Position numbers and translations under genes: made by a program. A stretch of DNA of 64,000 nt from JBCCCJ01 sp039029315 (GTDB lineage Bacteria > Bacteroidota > Bacteroidia > J057): NCBI GenBank assembly GCA_039029315.1, contig JBCCGK010000042.1, positions 26,233 through 90,232 on the forward strand, read 5' to 3'. This document shows positions 16,948 through 25,638 of this stretch, piece by piece. The notes beneath the pieces are model-generated. The model was not told where the DNA came from and did not search any database. It saw only the letters and a list, made by a program, of their open reading frames with translations. Position 1 is the stretch's first letter; each line of letters begins with the position of its first letter.

Positions 16948-19900
16948 TTATTCCACCAATACAAAAGCTGCCCAGGCATTGGGATCTTTGTAAGTGTTCC
17001 GCATGGATTGCTGTGTCATGCGAAAGGCTTCCGGGATTGTCATCTCTTTTTCTAACCAATTGGAATAGAACATTTCCATAAACTCCATGGTCTCCTTGTC
17101 AGGAACTTGCCAAAGAGACATGATCAGATAGCGTGCTCCTGCTATCCGAAATGCCCGTTGGAGTCCATATACGCCTTCATTGCCTTTGATGTCTCCCAAA
17201 CCGGTTTCACAGGCAGAAAGGACAACTAATTCGGTTTGGGACAAGTCCATCTGGCTGATTTCATAAGCTGTCAGTATGCCATCTTCTCGATCAGCCAATG
17301 GAGGATTACCTTGCCAGACATGATTGGCACCTGCAAGGACTAACCCTGATCTGATCATTGGGTGATCAGAGGCAATGAAAGAAGGTTCTGTTAGAGAGTT
17401 CCTTTTTGATGGATCCGCTACCGGGTCAGGGAAGAAAAATCCATGCGTGGCCAGATGCAGCACTCTTGGAGATGCCTCCGATTGACCAATTGAGCGAAAT
17501 GCTTCCTCTGTGGCATTAGGCCCAGTATGTGCAATGATAGAAAAATGTGCTGCTGTAAGAGGTCCTTGAATCTGTTCCACCTCCTTTGCCGTCCACATGA
17601 GATAATTCCACCTTCCGGACCGAAGATCCCGATTTGTCAGACCTATATGCAGTTCTTCCTTTCTGGATGCTGTACTTCCCCTACTCTGACTAGTAGCTGC
17701 ACCATCAAGGACTTCGGAATCTGGCTCATATGACACCCCTCCAAACAAGATCGCTGTGGAGGCATAGTCCTGTTCGGATATCGGAACAGCGAGTCTTCGG
17801 GTAGAATTCAGTTGGATGAGATCAAATTTGTCTGCAAAGCTTTCTTTCTTACTCAATGATGCAGCACTCAAATTGAGCCGATGCAAGAGTCCTGATGGGG
17901 CATAATAAATGGTTTGGATACCCTCCAATTCCTGAATCAATGGCTTCCAATTGAGACTATGTGATGCTTGCTGTTTGCGTTTTCTCGGTTTGATTCCTCG
18001 CAAGCTTCGTTTGTCTCTGGGGAATTGTTGTCGGCTGACTGTGAGGGATAAGCTATGTTCATCAAATAATGGAATGAAAGCAGGAGCAGAATCCGTAGAC
18101 CGAAGCAAAATGGCCGCATAGATCACTGAATCCTGATTCTCCATCGTTCCCGGACGATAGTGAACAAATTCGATTGCCGCCTCATCAGGATTCAAACGAT
18201 TCTTTATCTCCTCCCATGATACCTGACGAATGGCTTGCGCAAAGTTGCTGGCACTTCTCACCAGATCTTTTTCCAGGAGGTTTGCCTTTTCTTCCAAATC
18301 AGCAATCCCTTCCCGTTCATGCAAGGGTCTGGCATATTCATCTGCCAATTGACGATGATAGGATTTCCATAACAACAATTTCTCCTTGCCATCCGCATCC
18401 AGATTCTCAAGGCGTCGAAAGCCATGAGCAGCATTGAGCAGAAAGCCCTTGTAAAAGAGGGATTGATCATAGAAAAGGCCATGTTTGGGGTTTTTCTCCA
18501 TGGATTGATGATGAGCGAGAGAATAGACATCATTGAGCTCTGCAACAAAATTCTGGATGTAAGAGGCTAATTCCTGTTCTGAGGAATAAGCACTTGCTTT
18601 TACCAACAAAGATTGATGAATGGGTGCCGAAGTTTCAAACATCCTCAAGGCTTTGTCATGTTGGCCGATTTCGTCATACAATACACCTAAACTATTGAAA
18701 GCTTGTGCATAATTGGCGTGTTCAGTCCCGACCGCTTGTCTAACAATCGCTTTGTCTTCCAGATACAACTGTTCTGCTTCTTCAAATCGTCCTTGCAACT
18801 GGTAGACATATGCAAGATTGTTGAGAATACCAGCATAATGGAGATGATCTTTGCCATATGCTTGCTTCCCAAGTTCTTTGAGCTTCAGGAATAAAGCTTC
18901 AGCTTCTTCATATTGTCCCTCCACAACAAGCACATCGCCTAATCCAATCAAACAGCTTACATAAAACGGATGATGCATTTTGAGGCTATCTCCTTCAAAC
19001 AGCTCTTTTGCTTCCAAGAACAATTGTTTTGATTCTTCATAGTCTCCTTTGTCAAAGCGTAACAAAGCGAGGTTTACCAGATTCCCCAAATAATTGATAT
19101 GGTTCTTTCCAAAAATCTTTTCCCCAAGACGCAGACCCTGCTCGAATAATGATTCTGCTTTTTCATATTGCCCTACTTTCTGATAAAACAGTCCCAGATT
19201 GACCAGACTCGTGGAATAAGAGGGATGTTCTTTCCCTAAGGTTTTTTCGCGAATGCGAAGGGATTCCAAATAATAGGCTTCCACTTTTTCATATTGCCCA
19301 AGCTCGCTGTATAGCAATCCCAAATAATTCAGGATTTGGGCAGTATTGGGATGATCTCCCCATGATAGTTTGGCAATCTCTTTGGTTTTCAGATACAAAG
19401 GTTCTGCCTTTTCATATTGTCCCAGGCTCCAGTACAGCAAACCAAGATTCCCAAGGCAATTCATGTAGAAAGAATGACTTTGCATCTGAGGATTGTTTTC
19501 GAAGATGTTGTAGGCTTCTACATATAAATCCTCCGCTTCCTTGTCCTGGCCCAATTTGTAGTACAAATTTCCGAGATTAATCAAGCTCCCTGCGAAGGCA
19601 GTGGTTTCCCGGCCTGAGATCTTTTCTCTCAGTGGGATCACTTGTTGTTTATAAGATTTTGCTGCATCGTATTCCTCTATATAGTCATACAGATTCCCCA
19701 AATTATCCAGGCAATCAGCATAAAGAGGATGTTCATGAAGGTCTGGATTGCTCGTAAAAATATCCTTGGCTTCGAGATACAGTTGTTTGGCCTGATCCAG
19801 ATCTTTCTGAATGTAATATAACAGTCCCAGGATGATCAGGCCTCCCGCATATTGTGGATCTTTTTTTCCATACATGCCTTCTCGTAGCTCCACGAGTTCC

Positions 19901-20316
19901 AGATACATACGCTCTGCATCGTCATATTGTCCCATCGTCTCATACAAATAGCCCAATTTATCCAGCATCCCATCATAGCCGGGATGCTCTTTGCCGACGA
20001 CTCTTGCCCACATGTCCTTGCTTGCCAAGTAATAGGTTTCGGCCTTTTCCTTCTCACCCAGGTATCGATAAGTTAGGCCCAAACGGTATAGACATCTGGC
20101 ATAGGTGCTATCCAATTGTCCCGAAGACTCTTCAAACAGACCTTTGGCGACCTGTATCACGCTCAATGCTTCTTCATATTCTTGGGCATCAAGAAATGTT
20201 TCATTGAGTTGGATGAGACTGTCTAATTGCTGGATAATTGGAGCGGAGTTTGTATCTATCTGAGGCCAAAGGAATCCAGGAATCAGGAGGATAGAGAGGA
20301 CAAGAGGAGATTTCAT
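16948..20316 (-). CDS. Exported TPR-CHAT caspase-like protein
   Basis: A 1122-residue protein with an N-terminal signal peptide (hydrophobic stretch ending near residue 19), more than a dozen TPR repeats of the tetratricopeptide/kinesin-light-chain type (YEKAEPLYLKTKEI-like units) through residue ~570, a helical linker, and a C-terminal CHAT domain. The CHAT His-Cys dyad is visible as His958 in ATHGF and Cys1036 in SACETG, so protease activity is plausible. CHAT domains belong to clan CD with caspases and separase. The signal peptide implies action in the periplasm or outside. A small membrane-protein gene lies 117 bases upstream on the same strand. Confidence 0.9.
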   Translation of the reverse strand: MKSPLVLSILLIPGFLWPQIDTNSAPIIQQLDSLIQLNETFLDAQEYEEALSVIQVAKGLFEESSGQLDSTYARCLYRLGLTYRYLGEKEKAETYYLASKDMWARVVGKEHPGYDGMLDKLGYLYETMGQYDDAERMYLELVELREGMYGKKDPQYAGGLIILGLLYYIQKDLDQAKQLYLEAKDIFTSNPDLHEHPLYADCLDNLGNLYDYIEEYDAAKSYKQQVIPLREKISGRETTAFAGSLINLGNLYYKLGQDKEAEDLYVEAYNIFENNPQMQSHSFYMNCLGNLGLLYWSLGQYEKAEPLYLKTKEIAKLSWGDHPNTAQILNYLGLLYSELGQYEKVEAYYLESLRIREKTLGKEHPSYSTSLVNLGLFYQKVGQYEKAESLFEQGLRLGEKIFGKNHINYLGNLVNLALLRFDKGDYEESKQLFLEAKELFEGDSLKMHHPFYVSCLIGLGDVLVVEGQYEEAEALFLKLKELGKQAYGKDHLHYAGILNNLAYVYQLQGRFEEAEQLYLEDKAIVRQAVGTEHANYAQAFNSLGVLYDEIGQHDKALRMFETSAPIHQSLLVKASAYSSEQELASYIQNFVAELNDVYSLAHHQSMEKNPKHGLFYDQSLFYKGFLLNAAHGFRRLENLDADGKEKLLLWKSYHRQLADEYARPLHEREGIADLEEKANLLEKDLVRSASNFAQAIRQVSWEEIKNRLNPDEAAIEFVHYRPGTMENQDSVIYAAILLRSTDSAPAFIPLFDEHSLSLTVSRQQFPRDKRSLRGIKPRKRKQQASHSLNWKPLIQELEGIQTIYYAPSGLLHRLNLSAASLSKKESFADKFDLIQLNSTRRLAVPISEQDYASTAILFGGVSYEPDSEVLDGAATSQSRGSTASRKEELHIGLTNRDLRSGRWNYLMWTAKEVEQIQGPLTAAHFSIIAHTGPNATEEAFRSIGQSEASPRVLHLATHGFFFPDPVADPSKRNSLTEPSFIASDHPMIRSGLVLAGANHVWQGNPPLADREDGILTAYEISQMDLSQTELVVLSACETGLGDIKGNEGVYGLQRAFRIAGARYLIMSLWQVPDKETMEFMEMFYSNWLEKEMTIPEAFRMTQQSMRNTYKDPNAWAAFVLVE

Positions 20317-20433
20317 GAGGAAAAATGGCTTGAAGGGCTTATCTAATCAGAAAGTACAAAAATATTCATTCTTACTGATCAGATAAATCCTGGTATTCTT
20401 TTTCTATACAAAAGGCAGGCTTGAATGTGTCTC

Positions 20434-20595
20434 CTACCTGGCAAAGGCAAATAATCTGCTCAGAACGATGATCCCAGCCAGAATCACTGCAAAAAGGAAA
20501 AAGCGCAACAAACATCCCTTGGGGTCATTGATACGGGGATCTCCGTTCAGGTTGCCCTTTGTTTTGTACATGGGGTTGTTGCCATCTGGGAACAT
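20434..20595 (-). CDS. Small single-helix membrane protein, 53 residues
   Basis: An ATG at 20595 opens a 53-codon frame ending in TAG at 20434-20436. The product has a polar N-terminal half (NLNGDPRINDPKG) and one strong hydrophobic helix (LLRFFLFAVILAGIIVL) ending in a short basic tail, a normal layout for a small inner-membrane protein. The frame has no stops for its whole length and uses ordinary codons. It precedes the exported CHAT gene on the same strand by 117 bases. I do not recognise the family. A competing plus-strand frame over the same bases looks like a shadow. Confidence 0.6.
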   Translation of the reverse strand: MFPDGNNPMYKTKGNLNGDPRINDPKGCLLRFFLFAVILAGIIVLSRLFAFAR

Positions 20596-20810
20596 AGACT
20601 TGCTTTTGTTGGTTCTATGTATAAGATGGGAGATCTACTCAATGGTTGAAGCAGGAGAAAAAGAGAGAAAAAACATCCCCCTAATCTGAATTCGACAATG
20701 GCCTATATCCCGTAAAGCTATCGAGCCTGGGAGGTTGATGTGGTCATCATGGTAGATATCTCCTGATTATTTTGAAAATTGCGAAGACTTTTGCCATCTG
20801 ATCAACATTC
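20596..20810. other. Spacer between divergent small membrane protein and hydrolase
   Basis: About 215 bases containing the presumed divergent promoters. I see no gene, strong hairpin or clear consensus promoter. Confidence 0.3.
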
Positions 20811-21671
20811 ATGTCATCTCCCACACTCTCCATTCAATATTCTGATAGCAGCAGCAATGAATTGTCTCTCTTTCCTCATGACAATCCCAAGGCTGCTGTC
20901 ATCCTTCTTCTCCCTGCACTTGGCGTTCGCGCTTCCTTCTACAAAGGATTTGCGCAAGCCCTTTCCGATCAGGGATTCCATGTAGTAACTGCAGATTGGC
21001 GCGGGTTGGGCAAATCCAGCATTCGGCCTTCCAGAGCGATTGACTTCGGCTACAAAGAATTGGTCGAAGATCTGGGAGAAATGGTCCATGCGATCAAAGC
21101 ACATTTCCAGGAAAGTAAAGGTTTCTTCCTGATGGGACACAGCCTCGGTGGGCAAATCGAATCCATGTTCATCAGCAAACAATCCGAGCAAATTGATGGA
21201 TTGATCCTCATCGCTTCCTGTATGGTTTATCATACCGGATGGAAAGAAATAGGAGGGAGTTGGCGCATCAAATTGATCTGTCGCTTGTTTCCAATCCTTG
21301 CACAAATCGTTGGGCATTTTCCGGGAAAAACGGTCGGATTTGGGGGAAGAGAAGCCAGAACAGTGATGCGAGACTGGGGCTACAATGGATTGACAGGCAG
21401 CTATGCGCCCAAAGGAGATGATTTTGATTATGATGGTGCGCTAGCCCAAACGACATTCCCCATTTTGGCCATGTCTATGCAAGGAGACAATTTTGCTCCG
21501 AAGGCAGCGGTCGAAAATTTGTATAAAAAATATCATTCAGCCTCTCCCGTCAGCCATCTTCACATTTCCCCAGAAGAAGCAGATGTTCCCAAACTCAATC
21601 ACTACAATTGGGCGAAACATCCGGCTTATTTTGTGAGAAAAGTGAAGGAATGGGTGGAAAAATCAAGGTAG
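20811..21671 (+). CDS. Alpha/beta hydrolase
   Basis: A 286-residue alpha/beta-hydrolase-fold protein of the serine aminopeptidase / monoacylglycerol-lipase type. The nucleophile elbow is GHSLGGQ (GxSxG) near residue 107, an oxyanion segment LLPALGVRASFY sits near residue 35, and a candidate acid and His lie in the C-terminal third (MQGDNFAPK and KLNHYNW). No signal peptide, so cytosolic. Substrate cannot be predicted. The gene stands alone, followed by a palindromic repeat element. Confidence 0.85.
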   Translation: MSSPTLSIQYSDSSSNELSLFPHDNPKAAVILLLPALGVRASFYKGFAQALSDQGFHVVTADWRGLGKSSIRPSRAIDFGYKELVEDLGEMVHAIKAHFQESKGFFLMGHSLGGQIESMFISKQSEQIDGLILIASCMVYHTGWKEIGGSWRIKLICRLFPILAQIVGHFPGKTVGFGGREARTVMRDWGYNGLTGSYAPKGDDFDYDGALAQTTFPILAMSMQGDNFAPKAAVENLYKKYHSASPVSHLHISPEEADVPKLNHYNWAKHPAYFVRKVKEWVEKSR

Positions 21672-21673
21672 AG

Positions 21674-21745
21674 ATGATCGGCAGACCATCTCTCCTGATC
21701 AGCAATCGCAGATGAAGGATTATCTAGTTTTGATCTGCCGATCAT
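21674..21745. repeat. REP-like palindromic element, copy A
   Basis: ATGATCGGCAGA at 21674-21685 and its perfect complement TCTGCCGATCAT at 21734-21745 bracket a 48-base spacer between the convergent hydrolase and barrel genes. A related element lies at 25062-25169 (copy B), sharing ATGATCGGCAG, a CATCTGCGAT/ATCGCAGAT core and the GTAG flank. Confidence 0.65.
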
Positions 21746-21762
21746 AGCTACAAGGACATCCA

Positions 21763-22638
21763 CTAGGATTGGCCAATCTGACGGACAATCCCAAGGACCG
21801 TAGACCAGTGATAGCGAAAGTGTTCATAAACAGGTCTGGTTCTTATGGGTTCATAATAGCTATAAGGTTCTTTCCTTTGCTGTGTTCCATTGAGTCTAAC
21901 AGCGGCCTGGAGATGAAGCTTGTCATTCAGGCGAACTTTGCTTCCAGCCCCAACGCTAAAAGAAATATGGTACCGATAATGCCAGATCCACTGTTCTCTT
22001 GAATATCCTGTTGCAGCAGACTCATAACTATTGTCCCATCTGACTGGTGGAGGTGCAGGAATAATCTTTTGTGGAGGATCGTAGGGAAGGAGAAAACCTG
22101 CCAGGGTATTCGATCTAAGTTCGAAATCCCGAAAAGGGATGGACTCAGAAAAATGATAAGGTATATTTCCGTTGAGTGCATTGACTGCAATATGATGACC
22201 AAGCACGCCAACTCCTGCCGACAGGAAGGGAGACAGCCATCCATTGTTTCGAAAAAACCATCGACCAACTGGATGAAATTGGGTCTCTATCTGTGCATCG
22301 AGATAGCGCGTTTGAGTTCGCGGAAGGACTGCCTCAACATAGACTCCATCGAAATAATAGGCGTTCCAGGGATTGCCTTTTTCAGTGGCAAAGCCGATCT
22401 GATATCTGTCTTCCTGATACCAGACACTTCCAGCTGATACTGCCAGATTCCAGATCCACTGATGATTGGGAACCAGATACTGCAGTTCTCCTTTTCCCTC
22501 AATCCCCAACTCTTCATTATCCCAAAAGAACCTTCCGGATTTGCCGAAAGAGAGGCCTGTCATCCACTTGCCCGGATGTTGTGCAGAGGAAAAGGAGAGC
22601 ATCAGGATGGCTGAAAAAAATATGAAGGGTCGTTTCAT
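21763..22638 (-). CDS. Outer-membrane beta-barrel-like protein
   Basis: A 291-residue exported protein. The start is placed at ATG 22638, which gives a clean signal peptide (PFIFFSAILMLSFSSAQ); upstream codons would precede it with unrelated sequence. The mature part is rich in aromatic, alternating strands (WIWNLAVSAGSVWYQ, WIWHYRYHISFSVGAGSKV) ending in a strand close to the C-terminus, as in small Bacteroidota outer-membrane barrels. A proline-rich insert is near residue 215. It begins ten bases after the stop of the upstream lipoprotein gene, so the two are likely cotranscribed. Function unknown. Confidence 0.65.
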   Translation of the reverse strand: MKRPFIFFSAILMLSFSSAQHPGKWMTGLSFGKSGRFFWDNEELGIEGKGELQYLVPNHQWIWNLAVSAGSVWYQEDRYQIGFATEKGNPWNAYYFDGVYVEAVLPRTQTRYLDAQIETQFHPVGRWFFRNNGWLSPFLSAGVGVLGHHIAVNALNGNIPYHFSESIPFRDFELRSNTLAGFLLPYDPPQKIIPAPPPVRWDNSYESAATGYSREQWIWHYRYHISFSVGAGSKVRLNDKLHLQAAVRLNGTQQRKEPYSYYEPIRTRPVYEHFRYHWSTVLGIVRQIGQS

Positions 22639-22648
22639 GTTTGTGTGA

Positions 22649-23938
22649 TTAGTTGGAGTGTGCGAAGATGACTTGAGTAATCGGTGAGGAAGAAGAACCA
22701 GGAAAAATTGTTTCGGTTCCATCTGGAGCGATGCCGAGCACCTGATAATCATTGTGTCCTTGAAGGCGTCCTGCTACCAGTACCCTACCATCATCAGAAA
22801 CTGTGAAGGCTGATATCTCTGCCCACTGAGAGCTGCCAACTTCTTTTTGCCAGGAAAAGTCGGCAGATACTCTCAAGAGTCGACGTTGATTATTGTCTAA
22901 TACATAGATGGACTTGCTGGATTGAATCGCTGTTGAAATTGTCAGGCTGGTTTCTATTGCCCTGATTTGCTGACTGGGATAGTGAAAAGTGAATCCCTTG
23001 CCTTGCTCATTCAGAATGATGACACTGTCCTCACATGAGAATCGATATAATTGTTCTTCGGTTTCAATTGGAAAAGGTAAGCTGTCAATGACAGATTCCT
23101 CAATATCTGGTTTGTTCAAACTGATTTGGTAGAGTTGGGTTTGATTAATTCCCCAAAATCCTCCCTGATAAGCCCAGATGGCCCGATAATCTGATATCGT
23201 CTCTGGAGAATTTTGCCAGGTTGACACCTTGGCAAACCCTTCTATCCCGCTCCAATATCTGAAGTTTCCAATATCCATGTTGGGATTCCACCACTCGTAT
23301 TGCGCTTGCTTGAGGAGGGTGTTTTTTAGAAGGATCTGTCCATTTGAATCTATCGCACATAATCCCACCTCTTTGTCTATCAATACCTGCTGATATCTTT
23401 CCTGCCATTCTGCTGCCCGATACATCTTCAGGAATCTGCCAGTCGCTGTCCCTCCCCCTGATAGATCAGGATAAGCGGTTCCTGTCATTTGGAGAAACAG
23501 TCTACCCGCCCTACTGATAAAAAATGGATCATCATTGGCAAATCCAGAAAGAGATTCATACTCCAAATCTCTGAAGAAAGCTTCTTTGGTAGAGAGTTGA
23601 CCCTGTACGAGATCCAGGGTATACCATTCTTCGGTATCTCCCAGATGAAGCAAAGCCAAGTCATCCGTCAATCTTGCGATCCATTCAACCGGCAGGAGTC
23701 TTTCACGCGAGTAGGGTCCCAAATAATAGATGGGAGCAGGACTCAAGCCCAATTCTGCCGATCCCTGCAACAACTGATTTGCGCTGATCGCCAAATAATC
23801 AGGGGAATACAATTGAACCCGTGCGGCCTTTGATCGCCGATCTGGCCCATTGTCAAAAGGAGTCAGCGGCTGGCAGGCACATATGCTAGTTAAAAGGAAA
23901 AGCCACAGGAGTCCTGGGCGAACCATTGAGTGCAACAT
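22649..23938 (-). CDS. Putative lipoprotein, propeller-like
   Basis: A 429-residue lipoprotein candidate: hydrophobic signal segment (LLWLFLLTSICAC) ending in Cys, start placed at ATG 23938 (ATG 23926 also possible). The mature sequence has recurring strand-turn units with Trp/Tyr and acidic turns (IYVLDNNQRRLLRVSADFSW, AFTVSDDGRVLVAGRLQG), suggesting a beta-propeller. I do not recognise a named family. It is the first gene of a probable two-gene unit with the barrel-like protein, so the pair may work together at the outer membrane. Confidence 0.6.
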   Translation of the reverse strand: MLHSMVRPGLLWLFLLTSICACQPLTPFDNGPDRRSKAARVQLYSPDYLAISANQLLQGSAELGLSPAPIYYLGPYSRERLLPVEWIARLTDDLALLHLGDTEEWYTLDLVQGQLSTKEAFFRDLEYESLSGFANDDPFFISRAGRLFLQMTGTAYPDLSGGGTATGRFLKMYRAAEWQERYQQVLIDKEVGLCAIDSNGQILLKNTLLKQAQYEWWNPNMDIGNFRYWSGIEGFAKVSTWQNSPETISDYRAIWAYQGGFWGINQTQLYQISLNKPDIEESVIDSLPFPIETEEQLYRFSCEDSVIILNEQGKGFTFHYPSQQIRAIETSLTISTAIQSSKSIYVLDNNQRRLLRVSADFSWQKEVGSSQWAEISAFTVSDDGRVLVAGRLQGHNDYQVLGIAPDGTETIFPGSSSSPITQVIFAHSN

Positions 23939-24094
23939 GGTCGTAGCAATTTTGGGGATAAAAGAAAAAAGGAATCCGGTCAAATGAGAATCATGATTGA
24001 TCTATCACAAAGCTATAGCTTCCCATTTGATCCATACCTTCTTTTCTAATATGTGTAGAAAACAAGCTGGTAAACGTCCCGCTTTGCTGAGTAT

Positions 24095-24988
24095 TTATCG
24101 GATCTCCAAAACCCAACCTTGCATCAATCTCTCGGCAACATCTTGATCATGGGAAGGTAAATAGATCAGAGGATGCGCGCGGCTGTAAGCCTGAATCCGA
24201 ATGATGCTGAAGCGCGCCTGCTTGAAGCTGGCACTGGCAGCCGACATCTGATTGTGGATCAGTTGAGACTGATTGTAGGTGGCATCTCCAGCAAATAGAT
24301 AATGTAAGTCCTGCGTTTGAAGCAAAACAGAAATATGCCCATGTGTGTGGCCAGGGGTTGCAACCATCATCAGTTCACCAGATTGGGTGAGGGATTTTCC
24401 AGAAAAACCAGCCATATCTGTTGGTTCCAGATCGAGAAGGGTAGGAGAAAACCAATCAGGATATAGGGAAGGCAAAGCCGAACTCGGCTTGTCCCACTCT
24501 AGTCTATTCACAAGCACTGGTACCCCTTCGACATGCCTCAAGCCATCAAAATGATCCAGATGCAAATGGGTCAGGATAACGGAATTCAGCTGAGAATTGT
24601 CGATCCCCAATTGCTGAAGTTGGGGTCCGATCTCCTCTTCAGGCTCAACCCGGAACCGAAACTGGGTTTTGTTCACCCAGCGTAAAAAGGCTGGTTCATT
24701 CGCAAAATATCCTGCTTTTGTCACCTGTGCATTTTCGCCTGTATCCACAACGAATACTCCTTCAGGATGCTCAATGACCCAAACCCATATTGGCATCCAC
24801 TCAGTAAAAACCTTCTCCATCAAAAATCGAATCTTGGATGTCAATGGTCCGCCTTTTGCGTCTCGGAACCCTCTCTTGACCTGTACCTGCCCGGTTGAGA
24901 TCGCATGGATCTTCCCAGGCCCATCTGCAAATTGTACATCTATGCTGGCTATGGGAATGGCAGAGGTAGAAAGATGGGATGGGGTCAT
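24095..24988 (-). CDS. Metallo-beta-lactamase-fold hydrolase (lactonase-like)
   Basis: A 297-residue protein with the dinuclear zinc motif THLHLDHFDG (His141, His143, Asp145, His146), a further His in TPGHTHGH, the bridging Asp in LFAGDATY and a late His in YLPSHDQD. This set and the order match the N-acyl-homoserine-lactone lactonase (AiiA-type) branch of the superfamily, so quorum-signal or other lactone hydrolysis is possible, but the substrate cannot be assigned from sequence. No signal peptide. It stands alone on the minus strand, with a palindromic element between it and merR. Confidence 0.85.
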   Translation of the reverse strand: MTPSHLSTSAIPIASIDVQFADGPGKIHAISTGQVQVKRGFRDAKGGPLTSKIRFLMEKVFTEWMPIWVWVIEHPEGVFVVDTGENAQVTKAGYFANEPAFLRWVNKTQFRFRVEPEEEIGPQLQQLGIDNSQLNSVILTHLHLDHFDGLRHVEGVPVLVNRLEWDKPSSALPSLYPDWFSPTLLDLEPTDMAGFSGKSLTQSGELMMVATPGHTHGHISVLLQTQDLHYLFAGDATYNQSQLIHNQMSAASASFKQARFSIIRIQAYSRAHPLIYLPSHDQDVAERLMQGWVLEIR

Positions 24989-25061
24989 GAGTCTGAATAT
25001 TTGCTACAGCATAAAGACAGACCATCCATCGGGAGGGTTGGGAATTTCACGAGCAAAAAAC

Positions 25062-25169
25062 TGTAGGCATGATCGGCAGGCCATCCTTTTTGTTCATTTC
25101 TCTTGAAGAGAAGTAGTGCGCATCGCAGATCTGCTTCACTTGTAGCAATGGTCTGCCGATCATTGCTAC
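25062..25169. repeat. REP-like palindromic element, copy B
   Basis: ATGATCGGCAGGCCAT at 25069-25084 pairs with ATGGTCTGCCGATCAT at 25148-25163 (one G-T wobble). Nested in its right half is a second perfect palindrome, GTAGCAATG at 25142-25150 and CATTGCTAC at 25161-25169. It lies downstream of the merR-like gene. Related to copy A at 21674-21745. Confidence 0.65.
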
Positions 25170-25180
25170 GGGCGGTGTCA

Positions 25181-25567
25181 TCACCCTTCTGCTACCTGCT
25201 TCATCGTGGAGAGACAATCTCCTTCGCATAAATCTTTTAATGCATGAAGCCGGTTCTGAATATCTTGCAAAGCTTGAATCTGTTGTTCAATTGCCTTCAG
25301 CTTGGCTTGCATGAGTTCTCCCACAGAAACACACTCCAGCAATTCTTCTTCCTCCAATTCCAACAGCAGCTTGATTTCCTTGAGGGTAAAGCCCAGGCTT
25401 TTGGTCTGTTTAATCAGTAATAGGCGATTCACCAGATCTTCATCATATTGGCGGTAGTTATTTTCCCCTCTTTGCTGTCTTGACAGATGAATCAACCCCA
25501 GTTTTTCATAATAGCGAAGGGTATCTGTACTGAATCCTGTGCGTTTGGCGACTTCTCCGATTTGCAT
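25181..25567 (-). CDS. MerR-family metal-responsive regulator
   Basis: A 128-residue MerR-family activator: N-terminal winged helix (IGEVAKRTGFSTDTLRYYEKLGL), a long dimerisation helix, and a C-terminal metal-binding loop. Cys79, Cys114 and Cys118 are present; positions 79 and 114 coincide with the metal ligands of ZntR/PbrR-type regulators, with the third Cys displaced. This supports sensing of a soft metal such as Zn, Pb, Cd or Hg. Start placed at ATG 25567 (MQIGEV). The divergent gene at 25639 lies behind a MerR-type operator and is the probable target. Confidence 0.9.
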   Translation of the reverse strand: MQIGEVAKRTGFSTDTLRYYEKLGLIHLSRQQRGENNYRQYDEDLVNRLLLIKQTKSLGFTLKEIKLLLELEEEELLECVSVGELMQAKLKAIEQQIQALQDIQNRLHALKDLCEGDCLSTMKQVAEG

Positions 25568-25586
25568 GATTTTTTTCAACAATTGC

Positions 25587-25618
25587 TTGACATTGGAGTA
25601 TACTCCAGGCTGTATATT
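25587..25618 (+). promoter_or_regulatory. MerR-type operator-promoter
   Basis: TTGACA at 25587-25592 and TATATT at 25613-25618 are separated by 20 bases, the over-long spacing characteristic of MerR-activated promoters. The spacer holds a perfect 14-bp dyad, TGGAGTATACTCCA, at 25594-25607. Transcription would run rightward into the gene starting at 25639, with a very short leader; the divergent merR start is at 25567. Confidence 0.85.
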
Positions 25619-25638
25619 AGGAGAAACATACAAAACTT

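Noticed and set aside
20468..20689. Plus-strand 73-codon frame between the CHAT and hydrolase genes
   Set aside because: It overlaps the minus-strand 53-residue membrane protein, which has the more protein-like composition; the plus frame has no recognisable features.
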